A stretch of 64,000 nt of DNA from Xylaria sp. FL1777 (taxonomy: Eukaryota > Ascomycota > Sordariomycetes > Xylariales > Xylariaceae), in assembly GCA_022578965.1 (NCBI GenBank), contig MU400594.1, positions 62,001 through 126,000 on the forward strand, given 5' to 3'. The notes beneath the pieces are model-generated. The model had not been told where the DNA came from. It did not search any database and saw only the letters and a program-made list of their open reading frames with translations. Made by a program: the position numbers and the translations under genes. Below are positions 34,505 through 45,236 of the stretch, in pieces. Positions within the stretch are counted from its first letter, which is position 1. Each line of letters opens with the position of its first letter.

Positions 34505-35674
34505 AAGCCGTCGTGTCCGACTGATAATATGAGACCTTTCGACTCAATCTGTCCATTACGTCTTGTATTCCGATACTGACTTCCTAAGCTTTCTCTTGAT
34601 AGGCTGGCCTTCAAGAGATTTGCTGCGGTGGGATGAGTGGCCGACGGCAAGTTATCCCGATACATGCATTTTGGTGGGCGTTGCTGGAGTTTGTGAAGGG
34701 GCTTGATTATTTGGCGTTATTACCACGAGCCGCTGTTTATCGGCGCTGGCTACGAATACTGTAAGGTTGGGTGGGATGGGGATTCGACACCTCAAGCGTG
34801 ATATCCCAGAGAAAATAAGGATGCGAATCGTGTTTTATGGGAGGTACCGGGCTGGATTCCAATCTATTATTTTGTTATCAATATCAGGATCGTGTCATCA
34901 AGGCCGTTCGTAGTGTGGAGATAACGTTGATCCCCGGTACTTATCGCTAATAGAGGCCTAAGCTTGATGAATAAAGTCTGTGGTGTGCACTCCCAGGTAT
35001 CATATCCTGGTACTACCTATCTTGTATAGCACGTATTGCCGACATTACCCTAAAATGGCTTTCCCATTTCAGTCATGGAGGTCTATCAAGCTGGTCCGCG
35101 GAATCCATTGCTATTCATATCAGGGGTTAGAATAATGGAACAGTCATGGCAGCGGCACATAAATGGGTAGTTTATCTAGACGTTTCAATGATGGGAACTT
35201 AAAGAACACAGGTTTTTGACCTCGTGAGTTTGTGTGACGGCGAAGGAAGGAGCTGGGCCTTCGACCTCTAGGTACTTAGGAAGTACAAAAAGTTAATGAA
35301 CAATCAGCTTTATCAACACGTGATGCCCTAGCAAATTATATAATCAATCGCTTTAGAATCTACACTTGGCCGATACTGTAGAGGGTTACAATTTGCACTG
35401 TACTACGTATATGCTTAGGGCCCACGCTTGGGCCAGCAGATCCATCTTTTTAGCGCTGCACTGTAGGCAACCCGAGAGCTTCGTAGCCCTGCGCAGTCCC
35501 TAGCTCGCATCATCATCCCTCAATCTAGCCTCATCAAACTACGCCCATCCGTCCGCCCACCTGTAACTGTGATACTACGTTTGCATTGCACCATACATTC
35601 CTTACCCTTTTGGTTTTTGAGACGTGCAGTACCTAAAACGAAGAAGTCTTTTCACATACCCCTAAAATTACATC
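34505..35674. other. Intergenic; promoter of RPN5
   Basis: 1.2 kb without coding signal. The last 200 bp is CT- and CATC-rich, consistent with a fungal promoter and leader. No proteasome-associated control element could be picked out by eye. Confidence 0.5.
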
Positions 35675-37336
35675 ATGGCGGACGCGAGTCTGAAGCCCGA
35701 GAAGGACTTCAGCAAGGAAGCTGACCAGCAGATTCCGGAGGCAGAGAAACTTGCTAAGGTGTGCACCTATTTCTGCTGGACGATCATATATCTGGACATT
35801 ACTAACACCACATTTGATAGACCGATATACAGGCAGCTATTGAGAAGCTGACCGTCTTTGAAAAGCAAACTCGACAGGTCGGCGTCTCTTTCCCCGTACA
35901 ATATAATCTCTGATTGGTACTGACGGTGGACTGACTGTAGGCCTCGGATTTGGCATCGACATCCCGGACCTTGATCGCAATATGCACAATTTGCAAAGAT
36001 GCTGGGAACTGGAACCTGCTGAGCGACCAGGTTCTCGTTCTATCCAAGAAACATGGCCAGCTTAAACAGGCCATCACCAAAATGGTCCAGACCGTCATGA
36101 CGTTCCTCGACAGCACCCCGAATCTAGAGACGAAGCTATCAGTAATTGAGACCCTACGGACCGTTACGGAAGGCAAGATATTTGTCGAGGTAGAGCGCGC
36201 TCGTGTGACTAAGATCCTATCGGACATCAAGAAGCAACAGGGTGATTTGAAGTCTGCGATGGATACGCTGTGTGAGCTACAGGTTGAGACCTTCGGATCG
36301 ATGGATAGGCGAGAAAAGACCGAATTCATCCTTGCTCAAGTTGCGCTATGCATAGAGAACCACGACTGGACGCAGGCGGGCATTCTCAGCCGAAAGATCA
36401 GCACGCGGTATCTTGCGCGCAAGCCAAAGAAGACGCCAGAGCAATTAGAGAAGGAGAAAAAGGCCCGTGAAGAAAAGGAGAAAAGAGGGGAAGAGGTGCC
36501 TCCGGTAGAAGAGGATGACACGACTGATCTCAAACTGAGGTATTACGAGCAACAAATCATACTGGCCAAACATGACGACAAATATCTAGATGTGTGCAAA
36601 CACTATAGACAAGTCCTTGACACAGAGGCCGTCGAGGAAGATCCCTCCAAACTTCAACCGGTATGTTGTCCGGGTTTTGATAGCCCACCCGGCCATTCCA
36701 CCACTAATCTCCCTCCAGGTTCTCCAACGCATTATCTACTTCGTTATTCTCGCCCCCCATGATAATGAGCAGCACGACCTACTACAACGAATCTACCGTG
36801 ACACTCGGAATACCCAGGTGTCTGAAGATGCCGAACTTCTTAAACTGTTCACAGTACACGAACTCATGCGATGGCCCGAAGTGTCCAAGGAGTTTGGTCC
36901 TCATCTATGTAGCACCGATATCTTTGACAGTCACCCTAATCAATCTAAAGACGAGAAAGCGCACCAGCGGTGGAAAGACTTGCGCAAACGAGTTATCGAG
37001 CATAACGTTCGTGTCGTAGCAAAATATTACACCCGTATCGGTATGAAGCGCCTAACCCAGCTTCTTGACCTGACAGAGGACGAGACCGAGAAGTATATAA
37101 GCGAGTTGGTGTGCTCCAAGACGGTATATGCTCGTATCGACCGACCTGCTCGAATCGTCAACTTTGCTAAGCCGAGAGACGTCGATGATGTTCTCAACGA
37201 GTGGAGTCATAATATGAAGAGTTTACTTGGGTTACTGGAGCGTGTTGACCATCTTATTACCAAGGAGGAAATGATGGCCCGTATCCAGCCCGGAGCAAAG
37301 GTAGGAAAGGAAAAGAAGGGCAAGAAAAAGGCGTGA
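35675..37336 (+). CDS. RPN5: 26S proteasome regulatory subunit Rpn5 (PSMD12)
   Basis: Four exons: 35675..35758, 35821..35877, 35941..36660, 36719..37336, in phase, 492 residues, the usual size. The start MADASLKPEKDFSKEADQQI is the first ATG and matches the family. Helical repeats include ASTSRTLIAICTICKDAGNW and TVTEGKIFVEVERARVTKIL. The C-terminal third is the PCI domain, with RVIEHNVRVVAKYYTRIGMKRLTQLLDL, then a winged-helix stretch KTVYARIDRPARIVNF and a basic tail of Lys. Rpn5 is a scaffold of the proteasome lid; in some fungi it also serves the COP9 signalosome. A Lys/Glu-rich insert at about 180-200 (KEKKAREEKEKRGEE) is common in fungal orthologues. Identity is certain. Confidence 0.97.
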
Positions 37337-37713
37337 CGGCCTTCCCACCACTAAGTCGCAATTACATCGGGAGTTTCAACTGGTAGTTTGGTGGTTAGTT
37401 CGGCTTTATGAACTGGGTTCAACTCGGGTTTGCATCATATTACATGCGAATGTACACTACGAACTTAGACTAGGAGCCAATTGAGGCCTTGACAACCCTC
37501 TAAAAGAGCCTTCTACTTTATGTTGGCATCTCTATCTTGTGCCTGTCTATAATCTTATCTATATGCTTGTCCTGTGCCGAGGACGTGGTTTGCGCCATGC
37601 GCTCATACATGTCAAGCAACTTTATAGTTCCACTCGCAGTCTCGTCTCTTAGGACCATTGCGTTGGCTGACAACGGACCCTACGCTCACCATTGGGCCTT
37701 TTTCCCTTGCTGC
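37337..37713. other. Convergent 3' intergenic region
   Basis: 377 bp between RPN5 and the FSH hydrolase stop codons. A T-rich stretch at 37525-37570 may hold polyadenylation signals. A plus-strand frame that runs into the hydrolase gene is its shadow. Confidence 0.5.
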
Positions 37714-38792
37714 TCACAGCGTCTCCTTAGCCTCATCCGCAGCCTCCACACAGCGCTGCCGCAACCATCCCACAAGCGGCATGACCCAGTCCCGAGCAAC
37801 AGGGACATAGTGCCCTCCCGGATGCGTCAAGACCATCGGATCCCGACACCGTTCGACCAGCGCCCGGCTGCGCTTCTCCTCGACGACGGTGTCCAGCCCG
37901 CCCAGGAAGTGCAGCGTCGGCGTCGCGATCGCCGGCTCGAACAACCACTGCACTTCCCCCGGCGTCGCGTGGAACCCCGAGTAGATGACGCCGAACTTGA
38001 GCGCGCGCCCCTCGTTGGCTGCGCGTAGTTCCTCTAGCCATGTCCAGTCTGAGTCAGACGAGGGTGGCGTGCGGTGTGGTCGCTCGAGCGCTGAGGCTAC
38101 GAGCGCTGCCATGCACCCGCCTTGGCTGAACCCTATCACGCCGTCCACGCCCCCGGCTTCCCGGATCGTGGACGCGATCTGCCGCATCCCATCCCCTAGG
38201 CCGCGGTAGACGCCGCTGGCTTCGTCTTTGCGGAACCACTACGTGAGAGGGAAGGGGTGGTTAGTGAGGAGGGGTAGGTGGATGGATGGATGGATGGGTG
38301 AACGAATGGAGATGGGGGAGAGGAGGTGGAGGGAAGGGGTTTCGACTTACGGACCAGTTGTCTAGATCATCATCGTCGTCGCCGTCTTGTTGCGCTGGAT
38401 CCTCTGGTGGTACATAACCTGGGATGTCGGATCGCCGTAGCCGGTGCGGGCCGGATGGGAAGATCAGAGTTGGGTGCAGGTTTAGCGGTGCTGGGGCCAG
38501 CGCCTTTATCAGTAGCTTGTTGAGGGCTTTGGTTTTGGCCGAGAAGAGAGGGCCTGATTGTGTGTAGCCTGTGGCGATATTAGTTCATCTTTGCTGTAGT
38601 TTTTGGGCAGATGAGAAGATAGGCAGGATAAGATGGCCATGACATAGCAACTATCTCCAACGATAATTTATCACCAGAATACATACCATGAAGCATCAGA
38701 ATTTTCAATTCCTTCTTTCCTTTCGGGATAGTTGACGCTGGCTTTTTCTCCTGTGTTGCTGGCGCGGCGGCCGCCTGTCCTGCACTAGCCAT
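37714..38792 (-). CDS. FSH-type serine hydrolase (Fsh1-like)
   Basis: Three exons: 38792..38687, 38568..38351, 38238..37714, in phase, 282 residues. The start MASAGQAAAAP gives an Ala-rich tail before KILMLH|GYTQSGPLFSAKTKAL, the family's N-terminal strand and oxyanion loop. Further motifs are LIFPSGPH, FRKDEASGVYRGLGD, the nucleophile elbow GFSQGGCMAAL with the catalytic Ser, FHFLGGLD-type Asp loop (LHFLGGLDTVV) and the catalytic His in HPGGHYVP. Yeast Fsh1-3 belong here; their substrates are poorly known. Middle residues are Asp-rich (QQDGDDDDDLDN). The second intron contains a GATG tandem repeat. The coding part is more GC-rich than its surroundings. Probably cytosolic. Hydrolase identity is sure, substrate unknown. 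Confidence 0.92.
38280..38300. repeat. GATG tetranucleotide microsatellite
   Basis: About five uninterrupted GATG units inside the second intron of the FSH hydrolase gene. Confidence 0.85.
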
Positions 38793-39758
38793 GAGTGCGT
38801 ACTGTCGTGAGGCGCTACGACAAGAATGAATGTAAGGTGACGTAAAACGGTGTAGAACCAATCTATCAAAAATCATTAACAACAACTGTGCTTGGAAATC
38901 CCGTCTATGCTCTTGTGTTCTATGCTCTATGCCGAAAGTCAAGGTGAAGATGCTGTATTATGATTGGTAAGCGATGCGGTTTTGGACCCTATCTATCTAA
39001 AGTACTTGATACGTCTGGACTGGCTCCATTTCTACGACGAATCTCCGAAGACTTAGACGCTTTATAGAAGCGAGGCAACGCCGACAAAAATATGACTTTG
39101 GGCTCTCCTAAATACTTTATAAGCTAGTCGAGTATGTATCTTGATTCATTTAATTACTGTTTCTCTCACAAATATTCTATCACCAGTGTACTACGAGGCA
39201 AGGGTCGATGAATTTTAAGTTCCACAACGCTGTCGAAATAACATGCTAAGACAATGATGTCGTACTGCAGGATCATATCCCGTGCACATTCCGCATTTTA
39301 TCCTATAATGAGTATATGATATGTGTCTCGATGACTAATGCCATGTTTTAGGGTTATTTATGGAAACGGATGGCCAACATGGGTTTCCCAGACCGATAAC
39401 TAGCGTCTAGAGGCAATAGGAGCGGTGGCAGAACAAAGGCACATATCTATACAACGGCAGCTCATAGATGAATGTTGATGCTGAGTTTCGTTGATTTATG
39501 TGGTGCAGGCGTAGGAGGCTGTCATGGAGTCTCATCTATCACAATCCGGTCCTGTACAAGACTCTTAACCAACACATGACGAAACTCTAGCACAAAGGAA
39601 CGGTGGTATTGGTCGAAAACGGCCCTCGATTAGCCGTGAGCTCCAGATCTATGATACAATGGTACTCCTGCCTCGCCCATGCTTTGGATCGCTTTGGCCG
39701 TCTATCATGCAAAACGTAGAATGATGTGATTGTCGACTACTCCTCCCAAGTTGTTAAT
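38793..39758. other. Intergenic, no gene seen
   Basis: Nearly 1 kb between two minus-strand genes, AT-rich, holding the FSH promoter and the ATP18 3' flank. No open frame with coding character. Confidence 0.5.
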
Positions 39759-40136
39759 TTAGTGACCGCCGGATTTAGCATTGGGGTTTCGGGGGTCGTT
39801 TTTCCACTCGTCAGCTGCGACACAATGTCAGCGTTTTATCTCCTTCCTCGGGGTCTTTGCAGCCTTGTGGACAACATACACGCCATCATAGCGTTTTGTG
39901 CCGAGTTGATGCCGTAGGCGATGATTAGGCCTATATTTGGGTTAGGTATTCGATTACGTAAAGGGGAAGATCGAACGTCTGGAGGCGCATGTCGTACCGG
40001 CAGCGAAGAAGGGGGCCAGCGGCTTCACTGTGAGAGGGATTAGTACTGCTGTCGCAAATCGAGGGACCAGTTGATCAATTGACGTACGGACAGGAGCCGG
40101 GAACTTCTTCAAAGGGGTAATTCCGAGCCAAGACAT
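39759..40136 (-). CDS. ATP18: Mitochondrial ATP synthase subunit J (i/j)
   Basis: Four tiny exons, 40136..40088, 40027..39998, 39930..39880, 39814..39759, all in phase, 61 residues. The protein starts MSWLGITPLKKFPAPV, then LKPLAPFFAAG, LIIAYGINSAQNAMMA and SDEWKNDPRNPNAKSGGH. These are the conserved pieces of fungal Atp18: an N-terminal positive segment, one membrane helix and a hydrophilic end. It sits in the Fo part of the inner-membrane ATP synthase. The phase only works with donor GTATGT one codon after the visible GTGTAT, and the family sequence confirms it. The second exon is just 30 bp. It is divergent from the NIPSNAP gene, another mitochondrial protein. Such a gene is easy to miss because no single exon is long. 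Confidence 0.9.
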
Positions 40137-40978
40137 CTTGACGGTAGCGAGAGAGGGGATACGGGTGTTGAGGAGAAGGTTGACGTTGCGGTTGATGGAG
40201 AATCGGATTGGGATGTCACAAACTAGTACGCGAGCGGTTTTCGAGGGTCAAGCTCTTTCCCGAGCCCCGAAAAAGGTGGCGGCCTTGCAGTGGCTTCGCG
40301 GGATCTTCTCAGTGGAAATTGTGGCGTTATGTTGCTGTGGCTGCGGCTTAACTGCTGTGTGGCTGGAGCGCTTCCCGGAATCTACCCTATCTCAAACGGG
40401 CTAGTCTGCCTGTCCACCGGGAGTTGATGTCATTCTACCTAGCCTAGATGTCGTCCGGACCCAGTATCTCCAGCTTTTCAGCCCGCTCCAGCTTCTGGAT
40501 AGCTTCCGTACTGGACCTAGGTAGCTCCAACGCATTCTCCACCTCCGCTTCTCACTTACGCATACAGTACAAGTGACGTGCCACTCAACACTGAAACCTG
40601 GGGAGAACTGCCCAAGCTTAATCCCGCAGCAGCTCCTCCTCAATAACATCTAACCCCAATTATCCTACGCTCTCGAGGTTGAATGCGGGGATCTTCTACC
40701 TAGCCAATTACCATTACCTGCCTCTTCTGCAGCTGCACCACCACCACTCAGCATCAACACTGCCTACTGAACACACGACCGAACTCGAGGGACACGGATT
40801 CCTTGCCTTCGGTGCTGCGACCCCCAAGAGGACCCATTCCCATCACTGAGACTCCCCTCATACGTCTATTTTCCCTCCTGTCTCTTGGTGGTCACAGTTG
40901 CAGTCTCGTACCTTCGTCTCATTATATCCGTTTTCTTGCCCCTCTTTGGTAACGGTGCACTTGCGAAGATCCGTCAAC
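40137..40978. promoter_or_regulatory. Divergent intergenic region ATP18 / NIPSNAP
   Basis: 842 bp separating two nuclear genes for mitochondrial proteins that are read outward. The part next to the NIPSNAP start is CT-rich with CACCACCACT runs. Shared control is possible but no defined site is visible. Confidence 0.4.
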
Positions 40979-42080
40979 ATGATCGCCCGAGGCATTGCAC
41001 GCGTGGCCGCGCCAATTCCCCGCTCTCTACGAGCATTCAGCTCGACAGCAGTCCAACAGCGAACCCCATCGTTAGCAGACGTATCACCCACGGGTGTCAG
41101 TTCGTTCAACTCTAAGCAGAAGGAATTCAGGGAGAATCTGGTGAAAGCTCAGCAGGAGAGAGAAGCCAGTAGGTCCGGTACTTTCTTACCCATCCCCAGT
41201 TATCTTATGCTAGAACCGAGCTAACGATTTTTACTTCAGGACAACGAGCGGAGATAGCCTCCAAGACCGAATCCGATCGAAGCGACGGATTATTGTCCCG
41301 CGTCATCTATGGCACAAAAGAAGGTCGCGAGCTGGATGCTCAGCTCGAGGCAAGCTTTTCCGCTGTTTTAGCTCGTGGAAAATACGTCCATTCGATTGTC
41401 TTTCACGAGGTTAAGCCTGATAAAGTTGACGAGTATGTTGAACTTGTCGGCAAGTGGTACCCCAAGATGGCTTCCTTGGAGACGAATAAGGTTCACTTGG
41501 TTGGGAGCTGGCGTACTGAAGTCGGCGACTGCGATACGTTTGGTTTGTTGTCCTCCGTTGAACAAGGCCTAAGTTTACTTGCTGACATTTGACAGTCCAC
41601 ATCTGGGAATACCAGCGCTATCAAGGTTACCACGAGTCTCTGAACACTATTGCCAAACAACCTGGCTTCGATGAGTTCAATGCTAAACTCAAGACCCTCA
41701 TCAAGCATAAGCAAACCTCACTGATGCAAGAGTTCTCTTTCTGGCCTACCACCCCACCTCGTAAGCTTGGTGGCGTGTTCGAACTGCGATCATATACACT
41801 TCACCCTGGTAACTTACTAGAGTGGGAGACTCATTGGCGACGTGGCCTAAAGGCTCGACGTGAAGTAATGGAGGGTGTGGGTGCTTGGTTTGTTCAGATA
41901 GGAGATTTGAACACCGTCCACCATCTCTGGCAGTTTGCGAACCTTGAGGAACGAAAAGTTCGACGAGAGCAAAGTTGGAAACAGGAAGGGTGGGCCGAAA
42001 CAGTGCATAAAACTGTTCCGCTCATTCAGACCATGAAGTCGAGAATCCTAATCCCGATGCCATGGTCACCAGTTGCTTAA
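40979..42080 (+). CDS. NIPSNAP family mitochondrial protein
   Basis: Three exons: 40979..41177, 41240..41542, 41596..42080, in phase, 328 residues. The start MIARGIARVAAPIPRSLRAF is a clear Arg/Ala mitochondrial presequence. Two NIPSNAP domains follow: HSIVFHEVKPDKVDEYVELVGKW with LVGSWRTEVGDCDTF|VHIWEYQRYQGY, then GGVFELRSYTLHPGNLLEWE with HHLWQFANLEERKVRRE and a C-terminal ILIPMPWSP. NIPSNAP proteins are matrix proteins; mammalian ones act as mitophagy signals, and the fungal role is not settled. The first junction uses a GTACTT donor needed to keep phase (an earlier GTCCGG would not). No anomalies. Confidence 0.93.
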
Positions 42081-42712
42081 TCCGTATCATGTTTTCTTTA
42101 ACCAATTGGCGTTTACAATCTATGTGGATACTGAGGAATCCGCCTCTGCACTGATAGTCTAGGACGGGGGTCTTGATATTTTTCCCGGCAAGTATAAGGA
42201 ATCGTGGTCTGGAATTCCGGATGACTGTACTATACCAAGAGTGAACCATGCCAATGTCGGCTTGCGTCTTCTCACGCTAAATAGCCCAGCTTGAAATGCA
42301 GTGTTACCAACAGCTGAAAGCGGTGTTAGAACCACATGCAAGTGTTGTTGTGCATGACTTTATTATTATACCTAGCTGGAATGCAACGGCCATTATGCAA
42401 ACATAGCTCACACCGAGAGTGCATATTCCCTACCTGCTTAGCTTCCTCCGCAATGACATATACAAGTCTACGGAGGGCGTAGAGGGATTAAAACAGTAAG
42501 AAACCGAACTCATGTTCCTATAAGATGGTATCTTTAGAGTTTTGAATGTGCATCGCGATTTTAGATGGCTAGCTTAACACTACGGTATATAGTCTCAACC
42601 TTGACTGTGGATGAAGATGATAGAGAAGCCGGAGCGAATACCTTCGGCTTATACAGCTTTGCCTAGGACATCATCCAATCGAGACGTCTCTCTCGCCCGA
42701 GAAAGACAAACT
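42081..42712. other. Convergent 3' intergenic region
   Basis: 630 bp between the stops of the NIPSNAP and RAV2 genes, AT-rich, no coding signal. Confidence 0.5.
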
Positions 42713-44076
42713 TTACTCTTCGAACTCTTCTCCCATGACAGCCGCCAAATTCCGCCGTGCTAGACTTAGCGTGTTAGATAGCGCGCTCAGCTTAGTTGAC
42801 ATGGACAGCAAGCATGGATCGGCACTCTCAACGCGGACTTTCTCGCGTACATAGACTTTTTCAACCTCACCGCCTTCACTGTGGCCAATACCCATCCCTG
42901 CGTTCCTGCCTGCAATGCTACGCGACCCTCGTGTGGGATATAACTGGCCTTGGCCGGGTCCAGTCTGGGGGATAGAGACGTCTGATTCGTGATGCCGATA
43001 CGTGAACACCTTCTCAGCCTCGTCGTGCTCTAGGCGCCGCGCCGTCCCTATCGCCAGCGCGAATTTGATACCTAGATTCACGGGCGCGTCGGCGGACTCG
43101 AGAGCCCGGAGGTGGAGTACCAGACACGCGTCTTGGATGCTTACGTGGAAGGAGAGCGCATTGCTCAGCGGAGGCGTAAAGGAGGCTGCGGCTGCCGAGT
43201 ATTGCGTCCAGTCGCTTTCATTTATGCTGTTGCTCGTGGCGACTATGCTTGCCTCCGTAGCAGCTGTGCTCGGCCGACTTGTGCTCGCCGCGGGGGGTGG
43301 CTTTGCGGGTTGAAACTCAGTGGGATTTGTGGGCGAGCCCTTCAGAATCGCGGACGCCTCGTCGATACCCTGGGCTAGGAGACGCAATTGCGAAGAGAGA
43401 AAGGCCGCTGTACCCGGGTCGTCTTTTCGCCCCTTGCGCTCTCCCTCGGTGAGACATAGCGACGCCAAATCCACGGCCTGCGTGAGTAATGTGTTCAGCG
43501 TCACTAACGGCGCTAGGTGAATGGGGTGCGCTGGATTTATGGCGATTGTTAAGGGGGCTGTCGTTCGTAGTTTGGTATGAATTGCCCCCTTGACGATCCG
43601 GGCACCTACTCTCGTCACGTGGCCCTTCACCAGCTCGGCACGTGGCGTGCTGAGCACGAGAGTGCTACCCGGGTCAATAGGAGCGAGAAGTGCGTAGCAT
43701 TCTTCCAGGCCGTGTTTTAGCGACAGCAGGGTCGCTTGTAAGGAGCCGAGAAGCCATGTTAACTCGCGGGCCTGTGCTAGCTGTGAGTAGGAGGGAGATT
43801 CAGGGGGGCTTGGAGGTAGTAGTTGATGAGTTCGTTGAGAGGGTTTGGGTGAGGGAAGAGGTAAAGCTTGAGCATATGGTTCCACGAAGACATAGTCATC
43901 TTCTACAAGCATGGTGATATGTATATTGATATGGTTTTTATGTCGAAGGGGGATTTCTAGTATTGGGAACGGAGAGATGAGAGACGAGTCATCGTGTAAG
44001 AGAGCCGTACCTGTGTAGCATCCTCCTCGATTTTAAGCTGTTCTGGCGCGATGGGAGGCCAGATCTCAACAGACAT
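42713..44076 (-). CDS. RAV2: RAVE complex subunit 2 / Rogdi homologue
   Basis: Two exons, 44076..44011 and 43771..42713, in phase, 374 residues. The first exon reads MSVEIWPPIAPEQLKIEEDATQ and joins ARELTWLLGSLQATLLSLKHGLEECYALL; this junction gives the family sequence, whereas the longer open frame starting at 43912 adds 47 unrelated Pro/Ser-rich residues and is probably intronic. Further motifs are STLVLSTPRAELVKGHVTRVGARIVKG, LRLLAQGIDEA and a C-terminal LSALSNTLSLARRNLA. The RAVE complex (Rav1, Rav2, Skp1) assembles the V-ATPase on vacuoles and endosomes. A Ser/Thr/Ala-rich linker at about 205-235 is low complexity. The 239-bp intron is long for this window. Its promoter region holds a MITE-like insertion. 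Confidence 0.9.
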
Positions 44077-44250
44077 GGCCGTGGCTGGTAATAAGAGCCA
44101 CTAGTCTCATCAATCGAATTGGTATAAGTAGGCAACCATTCTCCTACCGAGCTGCGGGATGATACCGGTAGCAGATATTTGTTGATGTAGGTATGATGAG
44201 ATGTGGTTGACGTCGGGGAGCTGCAGTGTACACTATGTACCCAAGTACCT

Positions 44251-44285
44251 TACCCGTAGGGACTCCACTCCCGTCCCTACGGGTA
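44251..44285. repeat. Perfect 13-bp inverted repeat with 9-bp spacer
   Basis: TACCCGTAGGGAC and its exact reverse complement GTCCCTACGGGTA flank TCCACTCCC. It could form a hairpin or act as a dimeric protein site. It lies 175 bp upstream of the RAV2 start, within a GGTACCTA motif zone and 117 bp left of the MITE target duplication. Confidence 0.85.
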
Positions 44286-44401
44286 TCAGGTGTTGAATAA
44301 TAGGGAGCTTCACCACAAGTACCTACTATCCAAAATTGGGTGCCTACCTAAATTCCGGTAATGTGCCCCACATTATGTAGCTAAATAGGGACCTAGCTGA
44401 A

Positions 44402-44410
44402 GCCCCAAGT
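44402..44410. repeat. Left target-site duplication, 9 bp
   Basis: GCCCCAAGT directly precedes the left inverted repeat and is repeated exactly just after the right one (45003-45011). Confidence 0.85.
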
Positions 44411-45002
44411 GGCCTCGGTTTTTGCGGCATCACGTTTTGATATCGGGGCATCACCTTAAACCTATTTCGGTATAAGTCCATCATATGTCTCCACACCCCC
44501 ATATTTCCCATAGAAAATGGGATAGTCTGAGACACCTTGTGGACACCGATAAAAACGACGGTCAAGCCTGCTTTTTATACCTAGTGTTTGGGTGTAAGCT
44601 AGGGGTGCACCTAGTAAACACACCTAGGTACAAAAAGTTAGCTGTAAACTCCACCCAATTGAAGGTACCTACCAGTGTAAAAGGTTTAAATGGAAGGTGC
44701 TAATTGGTAGTTAAATAAAGGTACGCTATATTATAGCGGTGTTAGCAGGTAAGGTGCACTATATTATAGTAGTCTTAGCAGGTAAGAGCGCTATATTATA
44801 GTAATGCAAGTAGAGTCCCTGTTTTTTTTTGACATGACCCTGGTTAATACTTGTAGGTACTCCACAGAACATCAAAATAGGCCTAGTTTGTATGCAAAAA
44901 AGAGGAGTTGTGGGGTACCGGGCGGTATTTATGGGGGGGTTGCCATGTTGGGTTTAGGGTGATGCCCCGATATCAAAACGTGATGCCGCAAAAACCGAGG
45001 CC
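44411..45002. mobile_element. 592-bp MITE-like element with 52-bp terminal inverted repeats
   Basis: The ends, 44411-44462 and 44951-45002, are inverted copies matching at 51 of 52 bases, beginning GGCCTCGG and containing GCATCACG, GATATCGGGG and CATCACC. They are flanked by a perfect 9-bp direct repeat, GCCCCAAGT. There is no coding frame inside, so the element is non-autonomous. Long inverted repeats and a 9-bp duplication are features of Mutator-like (MULE) elements; this class is an inference. Near-identical ends and an unaltered duplication indicate a recent insertion. It sits in the 1.16-kb divergent promoter between RAV2 and POP7, 334 bp from the RAV2 start and 234 bp from the POP7 start. 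Inside are a three-copy tandem repeat and GGTACCTA motifs. Confidence 0.88.
44724..44813. repeat. Three-copy tandem repeat inside the MITE
   Basis: Units of about 32 bases start at 44724, 44757 and 44789. Each begins CGCTATATTATAG or CACTATATTATAG and (first two) carries TTAGCAGGTAAG; the third is shortened. The core CTATATTATAG is almost palindromic. Confidence 0.75.
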
Positions 45003-45011
45003 GCCCCAAGT
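45003..45011. repeat. Right target-site duplication, 9 bp
   Basis: GCCCCAAGT, identical to 44402-44410, directly follows the right inverted repeat. Confidence 0.85.
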
Positions 45012-45236
45012 TAATTGTCCAACTTCGAGAAACTAGGTAGTTACTTACTTAAGGCTACTATTTTTCAAGGGCCTTTTTGTTTTCACCATTACACTATACA
45101 TTCATGCCACGCCGCTGACATGACAACAAAAAGATCGCTTTCCGAACTTATACATCTGCCTGGAGGATGAGCTAGGTAACATATCAATCAGCGAACCGAC
45201 GATTCTACCTTGTTGCTCCTTGTACCAGCCGAGATC

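Noticed and set aside
37537..38028. 163-codon plus-strand frame
   Set aside because: Shadow of the GC-rich FSH hydrolase exon on the other strand.
43777..43912. N-terminal 47 residues of the long RAV2 frame (MLVEDDYVF...)
   Set aside because: Pro/Ser-rich and unlike the family; splicing from the upstream exon at 44011 to 43771 gives the expected sequence instead.
44344..44703. Open frames inside the MITE as a transposase remnant
   Set aside because: Short, overlapping the inverted repeat, and without any transposase motif.
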